Source: Bacteroidales bacterium (GTDB lineage: Bacteria; Bacteroidota; Bacteroidia; Bacteroidales; UBA12077). Taken from it: DNA of 64,000 bases. Within the stretch, counting starts at the first letter, position 1. Every line of letters begins with the position of its first letter. The translations under genes were made by a program, and so were the position numbers. Of this stretch, positions 27,002-36,280 are shown in pieces. The stretch covers positions 434,001 through 498,000 of the forward strand of contig JAEINU010000004.1 of assembly GCA_016342685.1 (NCBI GenBank). Direction: 5' to 3'. The notes beneath the pieces are model-generated. The model saw only the letters and a program-made list of their open reading frames with translations, was not told where the DNA came from and did not search any database.

Positions 27002-28810
27002 TTAGAATATCAATTTGAATAACCAGATAATAATACCGATAATGATTCCGATTATGTAAAAAATAATTTTCAGCACCCAGAAGCCAAGCCATCCAACTAA
27101 ACTAACCACTATTGTTAATCCGGTTGAGTTTATTAATAAAACAATTGCCAAAATTAGAAACGAGAAAACAATTGAAGTAATAATTCCTAGACTTAATCTT
27201 AAATGTGATCCTGGCAATACACCAAAGATTTGGTCAGATATATTTCCTGAAAATTTACTTATTTTGAAAACTATCCATGCAGTAATTATTGACATTATCC
27301 AAGGATGAATGTTAAATAGAAAGTTTGTAGGTCGATTTATAAACTCAGCCCAAGAAAAAATAAAGTTTACATCTCTAAAATAGACAAACGACATAAAACC
27401 AATTATTAAAGCTGCAATTACTCCTCCAATCTTAGCACCAAAGAAATATGGTTGAGCAATTTTTTCTCGAAGCTCATACAATTGATTTTTTACAGTTTCT
27501 TTTTGTTCATAAACGTCTATATCCTTACTTTTCTTGGTTATTCTGTATGCCTTAACGTATGATCTACTTTCTGCAGCCTTGTATGCAGTGTTTACAAGTT
27601 GTGACGAAAACTCAGAAATAGGATTTAAACCCGGAATAATAGTGTGGTTCTTACCCTGAAATGCGAAACAATAGGTTTTTCCTTCAAAAGTGTAGTTTAA
27701 TAACCAAACATCAATTTTTCTTATATCTAAATCTTGAAAAAGAATTTTTTGTGATGAATTACATTGTGATTTGGCTTCCTTAAGATGTCTATTAAATAAT
27801 TCATCTAGATGTGTGTCTTGTGGTAAATGCTCAAGACTTATTTCTTCTTCTCTGGTGTTAAATAATAACTCCGATTCATAATCGCTCCAATTATCTTTAA
27901 ATTCAGGGAATTTAGCCGATAATTTTTGATGAAGCATAGCTGCATCTTTGGTGTCAGCATTAAGAGTTTGGTTTAGATTTATATAATGTAATAGTTGTTG
28001 TTTGCCTTCACATGTAGGACAAACATTTCTTCCACTTCCAGAGCATTTCGGACAGGTAATTCTTCCATTACCTCCACACGTACTGCAGGTTACTTTTCCT
28101 TTTCCGCCACAAGAACGACATTGAGTTTTACCAGTTCCTCGGCAACTCGAACAATTAACCGAATTGTTTATTTCTCCACTTCCGTGGCATGATGAGCAGG
28201 TTTCAAAAACATTCTTTTCCCAACTACTTTCATAAGCATAGACCTTTCCTGAACCACCACATGAACTACATTTTTGTGTTCCTCCTGTAAAGCCTCTACC
28301 ATTGCAATGACTACATTGTGTTTTACCACTTCCAGAGCACGATGTACATTTAGTATCTCCTGTTCCATTACATTTTGGACAAGTAATAGATTTTTCGCCA
28401 TGGCATTGAGTGCATGTAATCCAACCTTTAGCACCACAACGGTGGCAATCTTCTATATACTCTGAACCTGTTGCAAAAAAGTTAAACTCATCGTCTGTAT
28501 ATTTCTCTATAGTTTTTAAATTCCATTCCCAAACATTAATATCATTTAAATTAAAGTATTTACGTTCAGGTATCTTGCGTTGGTCATAAGGAATAAACTC
28601 TTCGCTTTTCGAACGCTTTTCATATTGGGTGTCTAAAAGAACAGGATAGGCTGGGGCATAAAGGAGGGATTCAACTTTTATACTATCACCAAAATTTTGG
28701 TAAGGATGATGAGGTATATTATTCGACCAAGCATTAATTTTTTTTATTAATTCAGAAATTAATCCTTGATTGTCTGAATTATCTATTTCGTATATATAGT
28801 CTGAGCTCAT
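27002..28810 (-). CDS. Membrane protein with 12 CxxC zinc-finger-like motifs (DnaJ central-domain-like, no J domain)
   Basis: 602 aa. Residues about 118-270 carry twelve CxxC(x)G motifs (CHRCGAKG, CTQCHGEK, CPKCNGTG, CTSCSGSG and so on), like the cysteine-rich central domain of DnaJ but roughly three times as long. There is no HPD-containing J domain. A ~150-residue soluble domain follows, and the C-terminal ~150 residues hold four or more hydrophobic segments. It is therefore a membrane-anchored zinc-binding protein, cytoplasmic side likely. Function unknown; chaperone-like or scaffold roles are guesses. It is 19 bp downstream of a small signal-peptide/TM protein gene. Confidence 0.8.
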   Translation of the reverse strand: MSSDYIYEIDNSDNQGLISELIKKINAWSNNIPHHPYQNFGDSIKVESLLYAPAYPVLLDTQYEKRSKSEEFIPYDQRKIPERKYFNLNDINVWEWNLKTIEKYTDDEFNFFATGSEYIEDCHRCGAKGWITCTQCHGEKSITCPKCNGTGDTKCTSCSGSGKTQCSHCNGRGFTGGTQKCSSCGGSGKVYAYESSWEKNVFETCSSCHGSGEINNSVNCSSCRGTGKTQCRSCGGKGKVTCSTCGGNGRITCPKCSGSGRNVCPTCEGKQQLLHYINLNQTLNADTKDAAMLHQKLSAKFPEFKDNWSDYESELLFNTREEEISLEHLPQDTHLDELFNRHLKEAKSQCNSSQKILFQDLDIRKIDVWLLNYTFEGKTYCFAFQGKNHTIIPGLNPISEFSSQLVNTAYKAAESRSYVKAYRITKKSKDIDVYEQKETVKNQLYELREKIAQPYFFGAKIGGVIAALIIGFMSFVYFRDVNFIFSWAEFINRPTNFLFNIHPWIMSIITAWIVFKISKFSGNISDQIFGVLPGSHLRLSLGIITSIVFSFLILAIVLLINSTGLTIVVSLVGWLGFWVLKIIFYIIGIIIGIIIWLFKLIF

Positions 28811-28829
28811 TGTAATGGGATAAATGAAA

Positions 28830-29243
28830 TTAGAAATTAATCTTATTTATAAAAACCTGTTTGTATTGTTTTAGAAACCATATAATAAAGAAGACGAAAA
28901 ATATTGGCCATATTAATGATAAAAGGCTTGAAGGGTGACTAAAAATCTTAGACAATGCATCTTTCTTTAGACTTAAACGATCTTCTTTGTTTTTAACTTC
29001 TTGATTTTCATTTATTATTTTAAACTCATCTTTAATATTTGTTATCGTTGTGATTGTAGATTCTACTGACAACCCTTTTAGCGGTTCTAACATCACTGTA
29101 TATGTAGACATTGATTTTGGTGAAACATCAAGTGAATCTATTGTTGAATAACGGTTTGAAAGCTTGCTAGTTTTTTCTTGACTATATACGCAATGACTTG
29201 CCATTAATAGGAAGATTAATAGTAGAAATTTTTTCTCAATCAT
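28830..29243 (-). CDS. Small exported protein with C-terminal transmembrane helix
   Basis: 137 aa. A cleavable signal peptide (cut near residue 21, CVYSQE), a polar middle part, and a single hydrophobic helix (about 107-127) followed by a short basic tail. It would be an inner-membrane protein with its domain in the periplasm. The family is not recognised. It is the first gene of an apparent operon with the zinc-finger-rich membrane protein. Confidence 0.65.
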   Translation of the reverse strand: MIEKKFLLLIFLLMASHCVYSQEKTSKLSNRYSTIDSLDVSPKSMSTYTVMLEPLKGLSVESTITTITNIKDEFKIINENQEVKNKEDRLSLKKDALSKIFSHPSSLLSLIWPIFFVFFIIWFLKQYKQVFINKINF

Positions 29244-29490
29244 TTTTATTGGCTTAATGGAATACGTTTAACAAGTCGAATTTAGCTAAAAAAATTGTAT
29301 TGTGAAAAATATAACAATAATTAAATTCTACAAATTCCTAAAGCAGTGTGGAGTATGATCTAAATCAATCTTGAAAATTACGTGTGGAAATTATAATTTG
29401 CAGGAGCTTATTTACGTTATATAAATTATTTCATTAAAGATAGTATTGATAATATTTGTTATCTTGATTAAAAAAAGAACCAAAAGAATC

Positions 29491-30168
29491 ATGAAAAAGC
29501 TTTTATCAATTGTTTTATTATTGATAATTTTTTTAGGATATTCATGCTTAAAAGATACACCTGAAGATTTTAATAATCCTGAATCGTCGTGGAACCCTAG
29601 TTTTTCAATTGCTATTGGTCAAACTTCTTTGAAAATGAACGAAGACAGTGGTTTTGATACTTTGTTATTATTAAATAATCCAACAACAGGCTATCCATTT
29701 TGGGTAGAAGAATTTGATGTGCCTTTAGAATATACAATGCCTTTTGATTTGCAAGAAATTACAGAATTTTCAGAAGATATTGTAAGTCTGATGTTTCGCT
29801 TTAATGTTGATAACGGATTTCCAGCGGATGCAATAGCTCAGGCGTATTTTTTGGATATAAGCAATAATGTAGTAGATTCTTTGTTTGTGAATGGGCCATT
29901 AACTTTCGATGAGGGAGAAGTGAATAGCGAAGGAGAAAGTGTGAAAAAAACCCATACCCAAAACGATATTGTTTTCGAAGGTGATAAAATTGATGCATTA
30001 TCTGATGTTCGGAATATTCTTCTAAAAGGGAGTATTAATAATTTAGCATTAGATACAAATCTTATAGAGTTTTACCCTAACTATTCTGTTGATATTCAAA
30101 TGGGAGTTCAGGTAGAACTGAATATGAGTCTTTCTCAAGATCAATTATCAAATAATAATATTCAATGA
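29491..30168 (+). CDS. Lipoprotein of unknown function
   Basis: 225 aa from the ATG at 29491; upstream in-frame codons encode a basic stretch that spoils the signal peptide. The lipobox ends at C19 (IIFLGYSC). The mature part is acidic, beta-rich and of no known family. The stop TGA overlaps the next ATG (30165-30168), so translation is coupled to the DUF5723 gene. That suggests the lipoprotein and the outer-membrane protein work together. Confidence 0.7.
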   Translation: MKKLLSIVLLLIIFLGYSCLKDTPEDFNNPESSWNPSFSIAIGQTSLKMNEDSGFDTLLLLNNPTTGYPFWVEEFDVPLEYTMPFDLQEITEFSEDIVSLMFRFNVDNGFPADAIAQAYFLDISNNVVDSLFVNGPLTFDEGEVNSEGESVKKTHTQNDIVFEGDKIDALSDVRNILLKGSINNLALDTNLIEFYPNYSVDIQMGVQVELNMSLSQDQLSNNNIQ

Positions 30169-31643
30169 TCAATTATAAAAGCATAATTATAAAATTATAT
30201 TTGATTTTTATTGGATTTACAATAAGCGTAAATGCTTATTCACAGCAGAATAGCACTCTGTTTTTGTTGCATGATATACCACAAACAAACTTACTAAACC
30301 CTGCGGTGCAAATTAAATGTAAATGGTTTGTCGGAATACCATTACTTACATCAGCACAGTTCAATTACAGCAATTCTACATTTTCGTATAACGACTTATT
30401 CTCAACAAATTCGGGTTCTTCATCTTTGGATATGGATAGCTTTTATGAAAATATCAGAAAAACAAATTTGATTAGTTCTGAACTTCATTTGGACCTTATT
30501 TCGGTAGGTTATAGAACAGGTGATTATTATATCAATTTCAATATTTCGGAAAAAGTAAATATGGCCATTACATATCCAGGAAGTATATTAGAACTTGCAT
30601 GGAAAGGAAATACTCAGTTCCTTGGTGAAACCGAAAAGGTTAACAATCTGCGAACGCATACAACTTATTATAGAGAATATGCTTTGGGGGTTTCGAAAGT
30701 TTGGGATGCGTATAATATTTTTGGTGTACGAGCTAAATTGTTATTTGGGAAAGCCAATATTTATTCAGGAAAATCAGAAATGAGTATTTACACCGATCCA
30801 AATACATTTAATTTGGAGGTTGATGGAGATATTAATATAAACTCCTCGTATCCTATAACAATTAATCAGGATGCTGATGGAAATATATCAGGAATTTCAA
30901 CTGGAGATCTTGATATTTTAAATTTTCTAATGAATGGCAAAAACAAAGGTTTTGCTATTGATTTAGGATGGATTCATCAGTACAATGAAGATATTACTTT
31001 ATCGGCAAGTGTATTGGATTTAGGTTTTATTCGTTGGCAAACCGATGTAAATAATGTTGCACTAAAGGGAAGTTTTGATTATTCAGGCGTTGGACTAGGA
31101 ACTGGATTTGATGATACAGAATATATTCTCGATATCCGTGATTCTTTATTTAATAGTTACGATCAAACAGTAACACAAGACAAATATTACTCTTGGTTAC
31201 CAACGCAGATTTATTTGGGTGGAATGTATCAATACAAACCTAAATTAGGAATTGGGCTTGTAAACAGAAATGTAATTTACCGCAATAAATTGCATTCATC
31301 GCTTACTCTTTCGGCAAATACTACCCTTTGGAAAAAATTTACAGGAAGTTTAAGTTGGTCGTATTTAAACAATACTTACAAGAATGTTGGTTTGGCTTTG
31401 GCGTGGCACGGTCGTGGTTTGCAGTTTCATGCTGTAAGCGATAATGTTTTAGGTTTTTTCAAACCCTTTGATGCTCGTACCCTAAATCTTCGTTTTGGAT
31501 TTGCCTTAATGTTAGGCTGCCCAAAAAATAAAGAAGAAGAACTTAAAATGAGTAATGATTACAGTCCAATGAATAAAGGGAATTGTTATTGGGCCGAAGA
31601 CGTTCAGAAAAAATACAAAAAGAAGAGGAAGAAAAAGAAATAA
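30165..31643 (+). CDS. DUF5723-type outer membrane beta-barrel protein
   Basis: 492 aa with a signal peptide (about 1-26, NAYSQQ). The mature protein starts with TLFLLHDIPQTNLLNPAVQIK, the typical opening of DUF5723/PorV-like barrels. It continues with alternating beta strands and ends in a lysine-rich tail (KKYKKKRKKKK). Predicted outer-membrane localisation in a Bacteroidota-specific family, role undefined. Translationally coupled to the lipoprotein gene upstream. Confidence 0.75.
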   Translation: MINYKSIIIKLYLIFIGFTISVNAYSQQNSTLFLLHDIPQTNLLNPAVQIKCKWFVGIPLLTSAQFNYSNSTFSYNDLFSTNSGSSSLDMDSFYENIRKTNLISSELHLDLISVGYRTGDYYINFNISEKVNMAITYPGSILELAWKGNTQFLGETEKVNNLRTHTTYYREYALGVSKVWDAYNIFGVRAKLLFGKANIYSGKSEMSIYTDPNTFNLEVDGDININSSYPITINQDADGNISGISTGDLDILNFLMNGKNKGFAIDLGWIHQYNEDITLSASVLDLGFIRWQTDVNNVALKGSFDYSGVGLGTGFDDTEYILDIRDSLFNSYDQTVTQDKYYSWLPTQIYLGGMYQYKPKLGIGLVNRNVIYRNKLHSSLTLSANTTLWKKFTGSLSWSYLNNTYKNVGLALAWHGRGLQFHAVSDNVLGFFKPFDARTLNLRFGFALMLGCPKNKEEELKMSNDYSPMNKGNCYWAEDVQKKYKKKRKKKK

Positions 31644-31731
31644 ATCAAATTCCATTGACATTTAATCCTTCTTTAAGTAATTTCGTCTAATTATTCGTAC
31701 TCAAAAATTTATATTCATTCAAAATCATACC

Positions 31732-33849
31732 ATGAAAAATAATTATTTAAAAACGTTATTGCTGTTCTTTGCAGCAGGAATCTTTTTTATCGGTATAAAC
31801 TCATGTAGCACTACTGAAATGAAAGAAGAAGCCCCAATTATTGGAAAAGCAGATTTAAAATTGGAATCTGATATTATGACCCCAGAAGTTCTTTGGTCGT
31901 TTGGTCGATTAGGTGATGTACAAGTATCACCAGATGGGAAAACATTGCTTTATGGCGTGTCTTATTATTCAAAAGAACAGAATAAGAGTAACCGAGAGTT
32001 ATTTACTCTTCCTGCTGAAGGTGGAATCGTTACTCAAATTACAAAAACTGTTGGTGGAGAATACAATGCAATTTGGTCAGTTGATGGAAGCAAGATTTAC
32101 TTTTTAGCTGCTGCTAAAAAAGGAAATGGATTACAAATTTTCTCAATGAATCTTGATGGATCAAATAGAATGCAAATTTCGAATGAACCAGAGGGAATTA
32201 CAAATATAAAACTTGCTCCAAATGGGGAAAAGATTTTATTTACCTGTGAAATAAAAGTGGATGATATTGTTAAGGATATTTATCCTGATTTACCAATGGC
32301 TGATGCTAAGTTATATGATGATATTATGTATCGTCATTGGGATGTTTGGGAAGATGGATATTATTCTCATGTTTTTGTTGCTGACATAGTGAATGGAAAA
32401 GTTAAGAACTCAAAAGATGTAATGGAAGGAGAACCTTTCGAATCTCCGTTAAAACCTTTTGGTGGAATCGAAGAAATCACTTGGAGTCCTGATAGTAAAA
32501 CAGTTGCTTATACTTGTAAAAAGTTAAAGGGTAAAGAATATTCTTTAAGCACAAATTCTGATGTTTACTTATACAACTTAGAAACGGGTGAAACTACCAA
32601 TTTTACTGAAGGAATGCCTGGTTACGATTGGCAACCTTTATATTCTCCTGATGGAACAAAATTGGCTTGGTTAAGTATGGCTCGTGCCGGTTTCGAAGCC
32701 GACAAACAACGATTGTTTATTGCTGATTTAGAAACAGGCAAGAAGAAAGATTATTCTGAGAATTTCGATCATAGCCCATTCAGTATGCAATGGACAAACG
32801 ATAGTAAATCTATTTACTTTGTTGCAGGTGTTTTTGCAACGCATCAAATTCATAAAATTGATTTAGAAACAGGTGAAATTAATGCTATAACAGAAGGAAT
32901 GCACGATTACCATTCTGTTGCAATTGCTGGAGATCAGTTAATAGGAACAAAAGTTTCTATGGTTAAGCCTCAGGAGATTTATGCTGTAAATGCTGAATCA
33001 GGTGAGGAAACAGAATTAAGTTTTGAAAACAAACATATTTTGGATCAGTTAACAATGCCAACTGTTGAGAAGCGTTTTGTTAAAACAACCGATGGAAAAG
33101 AAATGTTAACTTGGGTTGTTTTACCTCCTAAATTTGATGCAAACAAAAAATATCCAGCAATTTTATTCTGCGAAGGTGGACCACAATCTCCATTAAGTCA
33201 GTTTTGGAGTTACCGTTGGAATTTCTCAATTATGGCTTCGAACGATTATGTTGTTGTTGCACCGAATCGTCGTGGTGTTTTAACCATGGGACAGGAGTGG
33301 ACCGATCAAATTAGTAAAGACAACAGCGGACAAGCAATGAAAGATCTTTTATCGGCTATCGATGAGGTTAAAAAAGAACCTTATATTGATGAGGAAAACA
33401 TTGGTGCTGTTGGTGCTAGTTTTGGAGGATTTTCTGTTTATTGGTTAGCTGGGAATCATAAAAAGAGATTTAAAGCATTTATAGCGCATTGTGGTGTTTT
33501 CAATTCCGAAATGGAATTTATGACTACCGAAGAAATGTTCTTTGATACTTGGGAAAAAGGTGGAGCTCCTTGGGAGAAAAACAATAAGGTTGCAATGAAA
33601 TCTTATGCAGGATCACCAGATAAATTTGTTCAAAACTGGGATACTCCTATTTTGGTTATTCACGGGGGAAAGGACTTTAGAATCCCTTATACTCAAGGTA
33701 TGGCAGCATTTAATTCTGCACGTTTGTTAGATGTTAAAGCTCGATTCTTGTATTTCCCTGAAGAAAACCATTGGGTATTAACTCCACAGAATGGAATTTT
33801 ATGGCAACGTACATTTTTCGATTGGTTAGATCAACATTTAAAAGAATAG
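31732..33849 (+). CDS. S9-family serine peptidase (dipeptidyl/acylaminoacyl peptidase), lipoprotein
   Basis: 705 aa. The signal has a lipobox at about C25 (FIGINSC). A seven-bladed beta-propeller (about 45-430, with repeated 'SPDGxK' blades) precedes the alpha/beta-hydrolase domain. The catalytic serine is in GASFGGF (about S563), the aspartate in HGGKDFRIPY (about D648) and the histidine in EENHWV (about H681). This resembles DPP5-like enzymes of Bacteroidota that cleave dipeptides from oligopeptides in the periplasm. Specificity is not shown by the sequence. It has its own leader and ends 20 bp before a MITE-like repeat. Confidence 0.88.
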   Translation: MKNNYLKTLLLFFAAGIFFIGINSCSTTEMKEEAPIIGKADLKLESDIMTPEVLWSFGRLGDVQVSPDGKTLLYGVSYYSKEQNKSNRELFTLPAEGGIVTQITKTVGGEYNAIWSVDGSKIYFLAAAKKGNGLQIFSMNLDGSNRMQISNEPEGITNIKLAPNGEKILFTCEIKVDDIVKDIYPDLPMADAKLYDDIMYRHWDVWEDGYYSHVFVADIVNGKVKNSKDVMEGEPFESPLKPFGGIEEITWSPDSKTVAYTCKKLKGKEYSLSTNSDVYLYNLETGETTNFTEGMPGYDWQPLYSPDGTKLAWLSMARAGFEADKQRLFIADLETGKKKDYSENFDHSPFSMQWTNDSKSIYFVAGVFATHQIHKIDLETGEINAITEGMHDYHSVAIAGDQLIGTKVSMVKPQEIYAVNAESGEETELSFENKHILDQLTMPTVEKRFVKTTDGKEMLTWVVLPPKFDANKKYPAILFCEGGPQSPLSQFWSYRWNFSIMASNDYVVVAPNRRGVLTMGQEWTDQISKDNSGQAMKDLLSAIDEVKKEPYIDEENIGAVGASFGGFSVYWLAGNHKKRFKAFIAHCGVFNSEMEFMTTEEMFFDTWEKGGAPWEKNNKVAMKSYAGSPDKFVQNWDTPILVIHGGKDFRIPYTQGMAAFNSARLLDVKARFLYFPEENHWVLTPQNGILWQRTFFDWLDQHLKE

Positions 33850-33868
33850 AAAATACTTATTCTAAAAT

Positions 33869-34008
33869 AAAAGGGGCTGTCCCAAAAGCCCTTTTATTGT
33901 CATTCCCTTGAAAAAGGGAATCTCTTAATTAAATTGTACACAATGAATTACAAGATCCCCAATCAAGTTGGGGATGACAGATGATGATTTTTTGGACAGC
34001 CCCTTTTT
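33869..34008. mobile_element. MITE-like inverted-repeat element (~140 bp)
   Basis: Terminal arms read AAAAGGGGCTGTCC at the left and GGACAGCCCCTTTT at the right. Inside, GTCATTCCC...GGGAATC and GATCCCC...GGGGATGAC form a second nested inverted repeat, so the whole element folds on itself. It has no coding capacity. It lies 20 bp after the S9 peptidase stop and may also act as a terminator there. I see no second copy in the window. Confidence 0.6.
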
Positions 34009-34025
34009 ATAAACGTATATTAAAT

Positions 34026-34136
34026 CTAATTTTTGCAATCTATGACCCATTCTAGTATAGGATCCTTTCTATTTTTTAAATCTTCGAAAGAAGAGTAGAT
34101 TTCTTTATCTGGATAAAATGAATCATTCTCTGGTTA
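34026..34136 (-). pseudogene. Possible ORF remnant, 36 codons without a start
   Basis: On the minus strand an open stretch between in-frame TAA and TAG encodes a protein-like sequence (NDSFYPDKEIYSSFEDL, ILEWVIDCKN). It has no start codon. It may be the C-terminus of a lost gene, between the MITE-like element and the Cys/His lipoprotein. Short enough to be chance. Confidence 0.25.
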
Positions 34137-34154
34137 ACTTAAAAAATAATATTA

Positions 34155-35300
34155 TTAGTACATAGAAACCAGATTTACGTCGCCATAAGCCGTAATTCTA
34201 TGGATACTTGTTTGATATATAGAATTTTGACTATCCCATACTTTTAAGTACAAATCAAAATTTGTTGTTTGGATTGGTTGTTTAGTTGTACTTTTAGCTG
34301 AAACAGACATTAAAAAAAGTTTTGATCCTGTGCCAACCATATATGCTTCACCCGTAGATCCATCACTTCTTTTTAGCCACCATGAATATGTGTAAGGACT
34401 TATGCCCCCGCTGGCTGTGGCTGTCCACGATCCTGTTCCATTTACAAGAATTGAAGTGCTTCCTGTAAAATTAGCTAATAATGCAGGCGGAGGAGGTGGA
34501 GGTGGGGTTCCAACCGTAAATCTTTTATTACTTGACAGTTCAACAGGATATGATCTACTATATGAGTTATCACCTGTTGGTTCTGTTTGGTGTGTTGCCC
34601 TTAGGGTTATTGTTACTTGTTCGTAATCATCGCTAATTATTTTGAACGTAGCCAAATGCCCAGAAGGAGTTCCATAAAATTGGATTACATTGCTGGGGGT
34701 GCAAGTCCATTGATACAATACTCCGGGAGCCGAACCATTGGTTCTTACCGTAAAAATATTTCCATTTTCAGGACTTGCATTGCTCATGATTAAATCCATA
34801 TTTAAGGAGTATCTTCTAAAATAGCTATATGAAACTCCTGGATTTAAATAATAATAGTTAATACTATTTTGATAAAGTGCTCCACCAATACCTTCTTTAG
34901 AGCGTACAATATCTCCATCTGTTATCATTGCGGCGTGTGTTATCCCCGTAGGATCTTTAGCAGCATAATATATTGCATCGCTCCAATAAAGTACTTTCGA
35001 AGGAAACAATCCGTTTTCTTTAAAAATACCAGTTTGGACATAATCGTTGTAAAAACTATAGCCATTACCAATTTCTTTTTCTCCTGTTTCACAAAGAGTA
35101 AATGCAAGCCCAAAACAGTTGTATAAATTATCAACTGCTCCGATTTGAAGATGCTCATTTGTAGGTTCATCACCAAGAATAATTTGGGGATTGGATAATT
35201 CCTTTTCAGAAAATGTTCCATTATCAACTAACAAATCTTCTTTTTGACAGGCAAAAAGAAGAATAGTCATACTGAAATATGCAAATAATATTTTTTTCAT
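34155..35300 (-). CDS. Lipoprotein with papain/NlpC-like Cys-His motif, polyproline linker and PKD-like domain
   Basis: 381 aa. The lipobox ends at C18 (ILLFACQK). The first domain has NCFGLAF with a candidate nucleophile C62 and ITHAAMITDGD with H122, the order seen in NlpC/P60-like and related cysteine peptidase or amidase folds. An Ig-like region follows (about 170-265), then a seven-proline linker (PPPPPPPA, about 267) and a PKD/Ig-type beta domain to the end. It might cleave cell wall or small amides, but the third catalytic residue is not identified. It is 89 bp downstream of a small secreted protein gene on the same strand. Confidence 0.65.
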   Translation of the reverse strand: MKKILFAYFSMTILLFACQKEDLLVDNGTFSEKELSNPQIILGDEPTNEHLQIGAVDNLYNCFGLAFTLCETGEKEIGNGYSFYNDYVQTGIFKENGLFPSKVLYWSDAIYYAAKDPTGITHAAMITDGDIVRSKEGIGGALYQNSINYYYLNPGVSYSYFRRYSLNMDLIMSNASPENGNIFTVRTNGSAPGVLYQWTCTPSNVIQFYGTPSGHLATFKIISDDYEQVTITLRATHQTEPTGDNSYSRSYPVELSSNKRFTVGTPPPPPPPALLANFTGSTSILVNGTGSWTATASGGISPYTYSWWLKRSDGSTGEAYMVGTGSKLFLMSVSAKSTTKQPIQTTNFDLYLKVWDSQNSIYQTSIHRITAYGDVNLVSMY

Positions 35301-35389
35301 GATTATTTAATTAGAGTGTTACTTGTTTTTTACAATAATTTCGGACCATATTTCAGTAGTCTCATATCGAATGTAAATTTTGAAATTAC

Positions 35390-35788
35390 TTATTGAACAT
35401 AAGCGTATACGCTATTAATTACTCTTAGCTCTTTTACTGTGCCGTTGATATTAAATTTCATAAATAAATCATAATAAATAGTACCTGTATCTTGAGTGTA
35501 AATTGTAATTTTAACAGTGCTATAATGATCGCGAACAACTTGACAAGTCCCACTAGGACTAATAGCACTTGCACTTATAAAACTAGATACATATGAAGTT
35601 GAGTATCCATTAGCTTGAAGAACTGTTCCTATTGTTTCATAATCCACAACATAAGATGATGTGCCTCCACCTGATCCACCCGTACCATCATCATCATCTC
35701 CTGGATATGGTATGCTGGCAAATAAGCTTGTTGAAGAAATACATGTAGCAATAAATACTAACATTACTGATGCAAATAACTTTTTCAT
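35390..35788 (-). CDS. Small secreted protein of unknown function
   Basis: 132 aa. A signal peptide (about 1-25, TSLFAS) is followed by an acidic/glycine-rich linker (PYPGDDDDGTGGSGGG) and a compact ~90-residue domain (VVDYETIGTVLQANGYS, TIYYDLFMKFNING). I do not recognise the family. It precedes the Cys/His lipoprotein gene and probably shares its transcript. Two direct repeats with a TTAACGTTAA-like core lie 130-200 bp upstream and may regulate it. Confidence 0.6.
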   Translation of the reverse strand: MKKLFASVMLVFIATCISSTSLFASIPYPGDDDDGTGGSGGGTSSYVVDYETIGTVLQANGYSTSYVSSFISASAISPSGTCQVVRDHYSTVKITIYTQDTGTIYYDLFMKFNINGTVKELRVINSVYAYVQ

Positions 35789-36250
35789 AATTATGCTTTT
35801 TTAATTTGAATTAACACCTACTCTAACTATGGCTTTTCGGTTAACGCCCTTGATTACAAGTTATTCGAAAGTACTAAAAATATCATTCATAATTAAATTG
35901 ACTAATGAAAGCATAATACAGAAAATACATTAACGTTAAAAAAAAACCAAATAGCGTAATAAAAAAATACAATAACGTTAAAATTAAATTGATCAAAAGT
36001 TTTAAGTAAGGACAAAAATTAATCAATAATCAGATTTTAATAATAATATCTTCAAAATCTATATCTAAATATAGGATTCAATAATTTTTTATTAAAAAGT
36101 ACAATTATTAAATGCTGTTTTGTTCTGATTTAAACATTTCACCAAATTCCAAGTGATGTGTTGGAATTATTAAGATAAAGTTTTACGGATGAGGATTAGA
36201 CAATCCAACTAATGAAATTATTTTATGAGAGATGGAATTCGTATAAAACA
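35789..36250. other. AT-rich intergenic region with paired direct repeats
   Basis: Between the small secreted protein gene and the tRNA-Gln terminator. It holds the direct repeats at 35922-35941 and 35964-35983. No ORF or RNA gene was recognised in the remainder. Confidence 0.5.
35922..35983. repeat. Two 20-bp direct repeats with a TAACGTTA core, 42 bp apart
   Basis: Copies at 35922-35941 and 35964-35983 differ at one base (AAAATACATTAACG... and AAAATACAATAACG...). Start-to-start distance is 42 bp, about four helical turns. They look like tandem binding sites for one regulator upstream of the small secreted protein gene. Confidence 0.5.
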
Positions 36251-36279
36251 AAAAACCCAACTTATATAAGTTGGGTTTT
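36251..36279 (-). terminator. Terminator of tRNA-Gln
   Basis: Minus-strand hairpin AAACCCAACTTAT / ATAAGTTGGGTTT followed by TTTTTTGTTTT, starting 2 nt after the tRNA 3' end. Confidence 0.85.
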
Positions 36280-36280
36280 G

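Noticed and set aside
28168-28437. Minus-strand ORF inside the zinc-motif gene, and an equivalent on the plus strand
   Set aside because: Both arise from the repetitive cysteine/glycine codons of the real gene; neither has start signals or family resemblance.
34402-34626. Plus-strand ORF with a run of eight glycines
   Set aside because: It is the antisense shadow of the polyproline-linker codons of the Cys/His lipoprotein.
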